A stretch of 64,000 bases of DNA. Origin: Turbatrix aceti. Its lineage: Eukaryota; Nematoda; Chromadorea; Rhabditida; Panagrolaimidae. Below are positions 24,188-35,138 of this stretch, in pieces. The notes under the pieces are model-generated. The model searched no databases. It had not been told where the DNA came from and saw only the letters and a list, made by a program, of their open reading frames with translations. The translations under genes were made by a program, and so were the position numbers. The number at the start of each line of letters is the position of its first letter. The stretch's first letter is position 1. The stretch lies in contig OZ017768.1 of assembly GCA_963969345.1 (NCBI GenBank), positions 3,558,718 through 3,622,717 on the forward strand, written 5' to 3'.

Positions 24188-24731
24188 GGTTTTTTTGCCC
24201 TCAAAAACCCCAAAAATGGCAAATCCGGAACTCGCATGGCCCCCTAGTTAGCCCAGAAACCCCGCCCTCTCACTCACGATTATCATCCACGATTACATTA
24301 CGATCACGCGTTTTCGCTCCAAGACCCTTAAACCCTTAAATTTACCACGCTTTAGGTCCTCCTCGTTGTGATTTTGACGACCTACAGGCCACGAGCACAG
24401 ATCCTACCCCAGCCACCACCAGCACCAGCACCAGCAACGACGTATCTGCACGACTGGCGCCCATGACGACGCAGACGATGAAGGCGGACGCGACGCGGCC
24501 CCCTTCTTCGGAGAGCAACAACAACGCAGCAGCAGCAGCAGCGGCAGCGACGATTATCAACGACGGGTTTTGCGTAAATGCGACAGCGACGAGCTCCGGC
24601 GTCGACCTAAAGCTGACCAATCGAACCGCCGCTGCTGCTGCTCGACGACGACGACGACGTTCAGGTCAGAAGGCGGCAAGCAGTCAGCGTCTGTATCGTG
24701 GTTTATCATTGAGTCTGTATTCACCGGCGTC

Positions 24732-27238
24732 ATGCTTGTCTACTTTATGAGCTTCTGGTTTTGGTGCTTTCTGCCCGCCTATTTTGCCTATCGATTCTTT
24801 CTCACCGAAACCGGCAAAAGATGCATCACAACACTTCCCAGAGATTTGAGGTGGGTTTTGGGAGGGTTAATTGGGGTTAAAAATTGGCCTAGGAGTACGG
24901 AATTTGATATTTTTACGGTTTCCGGACATAAAATGCTGAAAATTGTATTTCTAAACTGATTTTTGGCATTTTTTAAGGTGCGATTTATCGTTTTTTTTAT
25001 TTTTCATAGATTTTCATACAAAAAACGTCGAATGATTTTTTTTTGATCAAATGTAAATTTTTGCGCCGGTGTTTATTTGCAAAAATTCTCTTCTATCGAA
25101 TATTCCAACAAAAATGTTGAGGGTTACTGGTGTACATTCTTTCAAATCGATCCGACGCCTGTCACTCATGCGTGATGGCTACTTTCTTGGCTTTAACCCG
25201 GTACTTTTAAGAGGACTACGGTTGCTCGTAACCGTAAAATGGAAGATCTACCGTGCCCTGGCCCAAAACAGGCCTTTGCATTCGTATTTTCTCGACCAGG
25301 TGGCTAAGCATCCCGAAAAAGAGGCTGTCGTCGACATCGAGACCGGACGCAAATTCACGTTTAACGAATTTAACACATTTTCAAACAAATACGCCAATTA
25401 TTTTGCTGTGAGTTGGGATTTTGCACCTGGATGGATGGGGGAACAAAAGGTTACGGTGGTTTTTTTTTCAGGCAGAAGACTACTCGCAGAAGGATGTTGT
25501 CGCCCTTTTCGTGGAAAACAGCCCTGAATTCTTCGGCCTGTGGCTTGGATTGTCCAAACTCGGCATTGTGACTGCCTGGATCAACTCTAATCTCAAACTC
25601 GAGCCTCTGGCTCACTCTATCCGGGTTTCGCATGCAAAATGCATCGTTACGTCACCAACGCTTCTTCCCAGTGAGTTTTGGGGTCTCGAAGGGAATTCTT
25701 TACGATGCGATCATTTTTTGAGTCTCGAAGTGATTTTTTACGATTTCTGCGTTTGAAGTTTTCGGGTCTCGAAGGGATTTTTTTACAATGCGTTTCACAT
25801 TTTTGGTCTCGAAGGGATTTGTCGGTCTCAAAGGGAAAATTGTTTTTTTTCAGCACTGAAGAAAGCCATGTCCGAAGGCTTCCTCGACGATTCTCGGAAA
25901 ATCTACCTCACAGATGGCACCGCTGAAAACTGCATCTCGGTCAAGGATCAGCTAGTCGACGGATCCGAGCCGGAATCACCGAGCGATCTGAACTTCCACT
26001 CGAAGCTTTGCTACATCTACACGTCCGGCACGACTGGAAATCCGAAACCCGCAGTCATCAAGCACCTCCGATACTTCTGGATGTCCATGGGCTCTGGTGA
26101 AGCGTTTGGCCTGAGAACGGACGATCGCATCTACGTTACCATGCCAATGTACCACTCGGCGGCCGGAATCCTCGGAATCGGGCAAGTCATAATCCGTGGC
26201 GCGACCGTCGTCATCCGACGCAAGTTTTCGGCTTCGAATTTCTGGAAGGACTGCATCGCGCACAAGTGCACTGCGAGCCAGTACATTGGCGAGATTTGTC
26301 GATACCTCCTCGCGCAGAAGTCATCCCCGGAAGAAAAGCAGCACAACGTGAGACTCATGTTCGGCAACGGCCTCCGTGCTGAGATCTGGACGGAATTCGT
26401 GAACCGCTTTGGCATCGAGCGCATCGGCGAGCTCTACGGCTCGACGGAAGGCAACAGCAATATCCTCAACATCGATAACCACGTCGGCGCGTGCGGATTT
26501 TTCCCCATCTACCCATTCCTCTCTGGACTCTACCCCGTGCGGCTCCTCAAAATCGATCCTGAGACTGGTGAGATCATTCGCGATGCCAACGGCCTTTGCG
26601 TGACATGCAAACCCGGGGATACCGGAGAGATGGTCGGTGTCATCCGGGAAAATGACCCCCTGCTCAAGTTCGAAGGCTACGTCGACTCCGGTGACACCCA
26701 GAAGAAAATTATCTACGACGTCGTCCGGAAGGGTGATTGCGTCTTCAGCAGCGGAGATATCCTTCACTGGGATCGTCTGGGATACCTCTACTTCAAGGAT
26801 CGCCGCGGAGACACGTACAGGTGGCGCGGTGAGAACGTGTCCACAACCGAGGTCGAAGGCGTGCTCCAGATTATCATGTCTATCGAAGACGTCGCTGTCT
26901 ACGGCGTCGAAATCCCCGGCCGCGAAGGTCGCGCAGGCATGGTCGCACTCACCCTCGCTCCCGGCGCTGATGTGGACACTGTGCTCGACGAAGTGGCTTC
27001 CCGGCTCAACGACCACCTCGCAGCCTACGCGGTGCCGGTCTTCCTTCGCATCTGCACGCACGTCGACAAGACGGGCACATTCAAGCTCAAGAAACGGGTC
27101 CTCCAGGCGCAGGGCTTTGACCTTGGAACGCTCGACGGAGATCCTGTCTACTACTGGGATCCGACGAAGAAATCCTTCGCGCCCATGGATGCACAGATGC
27201 AGGCTGACATCGAGTCTGGTCGTTATTCCAAGATCTAA
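24732..27238 (+). CDS. Fatty acid transport protein / very-long-chain acyl-CoA synthetase (SLC27 family)
   Basis: This membrane enzyme joins long or very long fatty acids to CoA using ATP, promoting uptake and lipid synthesis. Four exons (24732-24850, 25212-25407, 25472-25670, 25854-27238) give 632 residues, normal for FATPs and similar to C. elegans acs-20/acs-22. A hydrophobic N-terminal anchor (about 1-22) precedes the AMP-binding domain with YTSGTTGNPKPAV (about 225-237), the ELYGSTEGN motif, and the FATP block DRRGDTYRWRGENVST. The start is uncertain: the hydrophobic run continues upstream of this ATG with no stop close by, and a second frame with its own ATG at 24463 overlaps it. It is convergent with the SPT6 gene. 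Confidence 0.93.
25675..25840 (+). repeat. Tandem repeat in FATP intron 3
   Basis: GTCTCGAAG followed by GGATTTTTTTAC-like sequence recurs four or five times at about 20- to 44-base steps within the 183-base intron. Confidence 0.75.
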
Positions 27239-27643
27239 GAATTCTATTTTTTTTGGATGGACGGACTATTTTTTGGATGCCGACGACGATCTTTTCACAC
27301 ACACTTGCATGAATTTCACTCGTCTCCTCCGGGTTGTTGTATTTACCTAGCCCCCACCCGCCCCGCTCCGCCTCGCAGTCAGCCAGCCCGAACTTCATCC
27401 GCCTCCCGCTCAGTCAGTCACCAGTTTCTTTCGTCGTCTCCGGCCCGGCCATTACGCGTGTTTTTTGTCCCCTGCCGATAGCGGCCTTTATCCATGTCTA
27501 GAGAGAAGAAAAAGAATAAACGCATTCCGAAATGAGTCCGTTTATGCTTCTTTCAGGAGGACAAACACAATTGCGCGCGTGATAATCGAGAGAGGGGAGG
27601 GATGCGCAATACATATAAAAATGGGGCGATGGTGGGTGGCAAG
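27239..27643. other. Convergent 3' region of FATP and SPT6
   Basis: 405 bases lie between the two stop codons. I see 3' UTR sequence only, with an AATAAA on the plus strand at 27515-27520 that would serve the FATP gene. Confidence 0.7.
27515..27520 (+). terminator. Poly(A) signal of the FATP gene
   Basis: AATAAA lies 276 bases after the FATP stop codon. Confidence 0.6.
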
Positions 27644-30600
27644 CTACCTGCCGTAATAACCGCTTCCATGATGGTAACCGCCACCACCACCACCTCCGCC
27701 GCCGCCGCCGCCGCCGGCTGATCCGCGTCCGGGCATGCCTCTGCCTGGTGGGGGTTCGCGGTAGTTGGCTTTGAACCAGTTGATCAGGGACAGAAGTGTT
27801 GTAAAGTGCTTGTTTCGGAAGCTGTAGCCGTAGGATTTGAGAGTGACGTATTCGTGCCGACCGGAGCCGTAGGAGAGCAGGAAGCTTCCGGGATACTTGG
27901 CGCTTACTGTCAGACAATATCTGAAAAAGACCAAAAAATTAGTCAAAGCCTATCGAGGTTTTGAAAATAACCCGCGCGTTTTTTTGTGGCATAAAACGAC
28001 CCGTAAAAAATTTCCATTTCGGACAAAATTCGAAAATAGTGTACAAAAAATGCGTCATTTTATATTTTTGAATGATTTTTGCTTTTATAAGCAATTTTTG
28101 ATAAGAATTTTTACTCAAATGATTCTTACAATTTTTTTGCAGTTTTTAATATCACTCCGGACAATCTTGAACCCTACTCGACCCAAAATCAAAAAACTCA
28201 CGGAATGCGTCCAGGATGCAGCTCTTTTTCCGTCTGGAGGAAAGCATTGATCTGCGCGCGATCCTCGGCCTTGATGTGGTCCAGAAAGTAACGATACTTG
28301 AAGATTTCACGGGCACTCGACGCCATGGGATGGACAAAACGGGCGAGAATTTCATCGAGATCTTCGAAGGATTCGTTGTCGATATAAAGCGTTTTGCCGA
28401 TGTTGAAGTGGTGCTGTTTGTTTTCCTCATGCACGGTCACGTGCTGATAGACGCCGTCCGTGACCTTCCACGTCACGACCAGATTGTCACGCGAGCTAGA
28501 CGACGGCCGGATGATGGCTTCGCCCTGCTTCATCTTCTTGAGCATCTTCTCCGCGTCCTTCGAATTGATGTTATGGAAGTTTGCGTGCGTGATGACGCGT
28601 TTCACAAACGACGTCGGTTCACGACGCATTCGTTTGAGATCGAGGGCAGCATCGTCGTTTTTGCAGCGCTCGTAGTCATAGTACTCATCGAGACGCGTCG
28701 TCGTCGATGCCGCCTGGAGATCGCTGGACTTACACGTCAGATTGCATTTGAAGCGATCCGAGTCGATATCCTTGATTCGAAACGTCAGCGTCGTATTTGG
28801 CTTGATCATGCGCGTCCATTTATCCTGGATGGAGTCATGCTCGTCGGAGAGGTCCTTCCAGAAGACAGATCCGTTCATGCCGTTTTCCAGGATCACCCGA
28901 TAGCCCAGCGGGCGTCCCGGACACTTGTCATAGTGATCGAAGACATCCTCGAATTCCGGGAACCCTTCGGTCATGCAAAGGTTGCACTGCCACTCTCCGG
29001 TTGCCGCGTTGCGCTTCGGATGCTTGTCATCCTCCTGGAGTTGCTTCCGGCTGTAGAACAGACCTTTGACGTCGCCGAGGACAAGTTTTCCAGGAGCAAA
29101 GACATTCTCCGTCTCCGGCGAGAGAATCCTGAACATTTCCTCGTTCGTCGGGGACATGTACGGCTTTCGTAGATCCTTGTAGCGATAGGCGAGTTCGGCG
29201 CGGATGTCGTGAAGCGTGACATTCTTGTCGCCGAGGCCTCTGCTGTTCATTTCATTCGCAAACGCCTCCAAATCGAGGACCTTCAGTCTATGCGGGTTGT
29301 TGATGACTTTTTCAATCGGGGATTCATCTGGATCGTTGTCGTCTACTTCCAACGCGTCGGCCGCCATCTTCCGTGCAATTTCATAGGATTCTGGATGGAC
29401 TCTGGATCCGTCGAGGAGTTCAATGTATACGTGATCATCCTCGATTTTCGTAGCATCGACGATCAAAAATCCCGCGCAGTTCATGAAGACCTTCGGGCCG
29501 AGAGAGCAGAGTTGGATGAGCCTCGAGCGGCTGTCAATGTGCTGCCCTGTCGTGCGGAAGCACTTGACCACCGCATTCGCCTTCCTCGGACCCAGGCCAG
29601 GAACGTAGGGCAGCGGAGCGCCCCGGAAAGGGTAGTCGAGGAGAGCGTTGAGATCGACGCCAACCTGAGCGACCTGGCTGATCGTCTCCTGCTCGAGGCA
29701 CCACAGCAGATCGTGTTCAGAAATCATCTTTTGCAGGGGGTGCCAGTGGACGCAGAGAATATCCCGCTCGGAGGTAAACAGCCGAGTCACCTCCACCAGC
29801 GGGTCCGCCAACTGCCGAGCCATCGACACAGCCTGTCGCTGAACTGGCACAAAATCTGCCATCTCTTGTCTCGCCAGCATGGACTGCGCAAAGACCTTGG
29901 CAATGTCGTTGCGGAAGATATCGACAGAAATGACCTGGGGAAGGTCGTTGGACTCGACGAGTTGCTGCACCACGCGCATGACATCCTTGCGCAGTCGTTC
30001 GGCGTCCAGGTTCTCGCCAGAGATCGTAATAATGTGTGGTCGGCGGTTCAGAATGAGCTCTGAGAGGATTTTCAGATCTCTGGCCTAAAAAAAACACAAA
30101 CAAATAAAAAAATTTAAAAAAAAAAGTTGTTCGAACTCACCTTGGGACAATTGTTATCAAAAGGTCGCAGACGATCGTAAAAGTTAGCCAGTCTGACGTT
30201 GTCGATGACGTCTCCGAGGTGATTGACGACGACGGCAAAAGCAGCGAGGTCGGCTTCGGGTGCATAGGCGATAGACATGATGCGCGTATCGTCGCCCGCG
30301 CGGTCACCGACGCCGTATTCGTCGTCTTCGTAGGTGAACGTCTTTCTGTAGCTTGCAATGGCGATTCGCTCTTTGTACGCATCTTGGACGAGCTAAAATT
30401 AGTTAAACATGCAATCCGATCAAAGCAAGGCAAAAAAAACAGTTTTTTTCTGAGTTTTCGGATTTAGTGCCCCAAAATTTTTAGGTTTGGGGATTCGAAA
30501 AGCCTAAAAAATGGTCATAAAAGTACAAAATATCCACCAAAACCTACAAAACAGTATTTTCGCTTCAGGAGCCTTTCAATTCATATTATATATTTTTTTT

Positions 30601-33187
30601 AGTCGGGCACCCAAAAAAAGTCAACTTACTCTTACAATTTCGTCCTGGGCTTCACGCAACAAGACCCCGGAGATTTCCTTGATGAGTTGCGGGAAAAGAT
30701 GCTGCCTGAGAGCCTGCGTAACAGCCTTATTCCTCAGCTTGATCCACGAAGCACGGGGAAGGCCGTCGTCCACGACGTGCTCAAAGAAAGTCAGAAAAGT
30801 GTCGTCGAAATTCTCATCCGTAGTTTGACCGAGAGTGATCGAAATCTCGATGAGTTTCTCGTCCGACGCGTGCTTGAGAATCGCGAATTCTTCGTACTTG
30901 AATTGACTCACGGGCTTGTTTTTGAGGTAACGCAGTCCAAAGACAGGCATGGAGTCTGTGATCATGTCTCGGCCTTTTTGAGTCGGCCACGCAGAGACCT
31001 CGGCGATGCCACGGGCAAAGACGCGGACACGGTTGCGAAAAGCGAGTTCTCGGGAGAGCATGAGAGCTGTGTAGCGCACCGCCATGGCCACCATGTCGGC
31101 GGGGTTCTTGATCGTGCTAAAAATTGAAAATCATCAAAAAATGAACAGAAAATGAAAAAAACGTGCTAAAAAATAAAAATCATCCAAAAATGAACAAAAA
31201 ATAAAAAAAAACACGTACCTTCCAACAAATTCGATAGCCTGGTCTTCCGGCATAGTTTCTGACGTTTCCAAAGCCCCAGCTCGGCATTCCAGAACGGCAT
31301 CGGCAAAATCGGTAACAGAACCGGAAGTCAGGTACTTTTCCGCGAATTCAGCCACTCTTTCCTGCATTGCAATGTCGACGAACGTCTTTTTGGTCAGAGT
31401 TTTGAAATGAGGCAGCAGAAGATCGAGAGCATCGCTTTCCGAGATGGCACCGTTCTGCGAGGCTTCCCAGCGTCCGACCTGGGCAAAGAAACGGGCATAG
31501 CAGGTTTCAAAGAGAATTGAAGCATCGTTGACTTCTTCGTTTGTCGCAGCGGACGAAATCGCAGCTTCGTCGCGATACGTAATTCGCCGAGCGCTGGTTT
31601 CAGCATTGGCTTCGAGGTAATCCCGAACTCTTCTGAATAGCGCCAACAGCCTCTGTCGTCGATGGTAGATTACTTGAAACTGAAAAAAATCATTTGTGTG
31701 AATAAAAACTTTTTTTTGATAAAAAACCCACTCGTTCATCGTAGTTGTAAACTCGCCAGAGATCAGACTGCGTAAAATCGCCGTTGAGTGACTCTTTTCG
31801 GTAGAAAGCCATGAATGGCACTTCCCAGCACTGAGTTCTCAGGTAGTTGACGACATCCGCGAGGCGTTCTTTGAAGATGTCGGATTCGGAGTTGATCGGG
31901 CGCGGGGAACTGTCGATTTCGGTGTACGATTTTTGGATGGATAATGCAGACGAAGAGAAGGCAACACGCTGCAGCCAGGAGGCTTCCTCGAGGTACTCTT
32001 CATCCGTGCCTTCGGTCATTGGCACTCTGCGGGTCTGAAAACGTGAAAAAATGGAATTTGAACAAAAAATTAATAAAAATCGAATTTTAATTCAAAAAAG
32101 GCAAAAAATTGGTAATTTAACATAAAAATGAAATTTTGACTTAGAAATAGATTTTTTTAATTTAAAAATGAAAAAAATAGAATTTTTACAAAAATAATTT
32201 ATTTTTTTATAAAATGCCCCAAAACTGAAAAAAATCCAAAACTCACGATAAATCGTTCCGGACGATCTTCAGCAATGATATTCCTGTCCTCCTCGGTGAT
32301 TCTCGCCTTCTCGAGTTCATTAGGATCCAATTCCTGGAGCAGCTGGAGTCCTTTGGGCCTGCGTTCCCGTGTCATGCCTTCCTCATCGGATTCGGCTTCT
32401 TCCTGACCCTCGTCGTCGTAGAACTCGTTCATGTCAAAATCATCGACGCCAAAGATGTCATGGACCTCGCGCAGTGTCTGCTCGCTGACGCCTTCCATGC
32501 GATGCCGCGTCTTCTTCCTTGCGCCGTCGTCTTCGACGATGAATTCGTCGGCTTCTGAGACAGCGTCGTAGTCTTCTTCATCGTCGTAGCCGTCTTCTTC
32601 TTCGTCGACGCCCGGTGGATGCTGAAGAGTTTTCAAAAATACTAAATAAAAATTTTTGAGTAACTTACGTGGTGCGGAACCTCGTCATCGTCCTCGTCGT
32701 CGTCGATGACGGCTTTGGCGGCGAGTCCGTAACCCGTGTTTTCGTTGATGACGGCCAAATCCTCGTCGGAGAGCTCGTTATCGCTGGAGTGTCTCGAAGA
32801 CCTCTGAAAAACACATTTTTTGGTCAAAAATTCCGAAAAAAAACACAAATTCACGCCTGAATGCCAAAAACAGAAAAAACTCACGTCATCATCGTCGGCG
32901 TCTTCATCGATTTCGTCGTCGTTCTCGACGACAAAGCCTGCCATCTCCTGCTGGATGCGGGCATCTTCATCTCCGTTGTCTTCGTCATCTTCCTCGTCTG
33001 AGCTTCTAAACCGTGCAAAAAACCAGTTAATTTCAACATTTAGTCAACCAAAGACTCACACAATGCGGTGCTTCTTCTTCTTCTTGCTCTTCTCAACCTT
33101 GCGCTTCTTGCGAACGGGTTGCTCGTCGTCCGAGACTTCGGATGAATCATTTTCCGACTCCTCGGCTTGTTGATCGAGAAAATCCAT
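27644..33187 (-). CDS. emb-5: Transcription elongation factor SPT6
   Basis: SPT6 is a histone chaperone that travels with RNA polymerase II. Ten exons (33187-33060, 33005-32885, 32803-32669, 32621-32247, 32034-31732, 31679-31219, 31116-30630, 30392-30141, 30084-28202, 27920-27644) close in phase to 1473 residues, near the size of the C. elegans orthologue. The first 250 residues are acidic with Lys clusters, as usual for SPT6. The core has the Tex-like helical and YqgF-like regions, the helix-hairpin-helix LPYVPGLGPRKANAVVK (about 913-929), an S1-type region, and a C-terminal SH2 domain (about 1235-1330, AIIRPSSSS phosphate pocket) continuing into the tandem SH2. It ends in a Gly-rich tail. 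A good 3' splice site (GATTCCAG) lies 16 bases before the ATG. Confidence 0.97.
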
Positions 33188-35138
33188 GATTTGAACGCTC
33201 TATCTGGAATCTCCTTGTCGCTCTTGTCAGACAGACGCGGCGAACGAGACTCAAATACACGTTATTTTACGAATAAACTCTGGATGACGCGATACCCGAT
33301 CGATAATAGGTAAAACTGGGATGGAAACGAGTGCGTAAATGAATGAAAGCCGGTCAACAAGGAAAAAACCCGGCAAACATATCCAAGAAAATTGCAAACA
33401 AAATTTTCGTTGTAAAACTCGTCGCAAAAACACTTGGCTCGGAAGGCGTGCACAGTGCGCGCATTTTTAAAAGTAATATTATTATTTTTGTTGATTCATT
33501 ACTGTTTTCAACGCAGGAAAGTAATATTCTTTTGGTTGATTTACAGTTTGCAAGTAATCAAATAGGTCGTTTTGGAACCTCAATTGAATTGACTTTTGTT
33601 TTGCAGAATGTGCATGCTTTGATGCCTGAATATGCATTTGCAGGGATTTTTTTGTTCGAGGTGTATGCACATTGGTCTGACTCTTCGGCGACGCATCGCG
33701 ATGGGCCAAGTTGTTTTTACGCATCGCATCATCTGGCTTATTTTGTCCGGGGAGTTTTCTCTCGATTTTTGAGCACACGCTGTTGCCGCGAGGTACTCAA
33801 TTGCCACTTCAGCTGACTTCCCGAGAGGAGCACAAGCCAAAAAAGACGACAGACACGAGCTCACGAGCTTGGCAGCAATCTTCGAGTTCTGCCCTAAATT
33901 GACGTTTTGCCGTGGTGGTGCTATGATGATGCATTATTGCGTTTCATCGATGAATAAAGGTTTTGTCTTCTTCTTCTCCTTCCCCCGCTTCTGTTATTCG
34001 GAGGATGTCATGTCCCGGGTGGCATCCATCCTGGGATACTCGAAAGTAGTAAAGTAGCCTCGGGCGGGGATTTAGTTGCTTGCAGGGTGGCACACGTCGT
34101 CATCGACATCGACATCGTAGTTTACGGAGAGGGGGTGGGAACAATTGGTGCACTCGTCTTTGTTTGTTTTTTTAGGCCATTTTTGCCTGTTGAGCAGATT
34201 TTGATTCGTTGTGGGTGGATTCAACGGATCTCTGGGATGGGCTTGTTTTTGCAGAGGGGTTGCCTGCCTTGCACGGCGGGCTATTCATGTGCATGACTTG
34301 CCCCGGCCGCGGCTGACAGCGTTGCACGCGGCGCGGGAGATCTTGATGCGTCGTTTTTTGTTGATGGACCGCGGTGATAGGACAAAGCCCGACGACGCGT
34401 CAGGCTCTTCTGCTGCACCGTTGCCGAATTTAGCCCACATCAGCCCTGACTCGTCTGAAAGGTCCATAGTCCGAAAATATTCGTTCGTTCGTAAACATGG
34501 CAACACTTTCAATGCCTTCAAAGTTGCCCCTTCAAGTTGTGACATTGTTCAAATGACAAAAATAAAAAAAAAATAAAAAAACAAGCTGCCCCTGAAAACC
34601 GACAGGACTGCTGTTCATCCTCGGATTGACAAACCAACCAACCGGCATCCTTGTCTTCTCGGGGTAATGTACGTAATTAGGCCCGGGAACATGCATTAGG
34701 CATGAGAGGTCCGTCCCCGCTGCGGCTTCATTCACGCCAACCGACACGTGAGGAAGTGAGCCAGATTTCACTCCCTCCCCCCCATCCTCCAACGAGCTGC
34801 TGGAATGGAGGGGTTTTTGTCCCGCTACCGCAAATGACCTCTATTTTATTTTGTGATGAGCTAAGGAGGCTAACGTGTTGGCGCGGCCCCGAGAGTGCCG
34901 CCTGGCCCGAGGCTGAGTGGCTTCATCGTCGACAGCGGCAACGGCAGCGGCGGCGACGGCACGCTTCCGGTCGTTGCCCCTCCCGCCCATCGTTGCCCGT
35001 CGACGCCGCCGCGGCCGCGGCCACGGCCACGGCTCTGGCAATCTTGCCGCGCTCTCTCCCCTGCATCGCGCAGTAACTCTCCTCTCCGGGCATTTTTCAG
35101 CGCATTTGGCTTGCAACAACTCCCATGACGTCACCGAG
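33188..35138. other. Divergent intergenic region, SPT6 and channel gene
   Basis: About 1.95 kb holding the promoters of the SPT6 gene (-) and the channel gene (+). I see no supported gene. A candidate spliced-leader acceptor for SPT6 ends at 33204 on the minus strand. Confidence 0.6.

Larger units (their letters stand above)
21560..24731. other. Intergenic region between USP and FATP genes
   Basis: About 3.2 kb with no supported gene. It contains an ATTA microsatellite (23060-23087), a CG run (about 23619-23628), an inverted repeat (24096-24187) and a GCA-rich stretch near 24520-24547. The right end should hold the promoter and 5' UTR of the acyl-CoA synthetase gene. Confidence 0.6.

Noticed and set aside
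28216..29172. 318-codon open frame on the plus strand
   Set aside because: It mirrors the long SPT6 exon. The SPT6 frame has the expected domains, and this frame has none.
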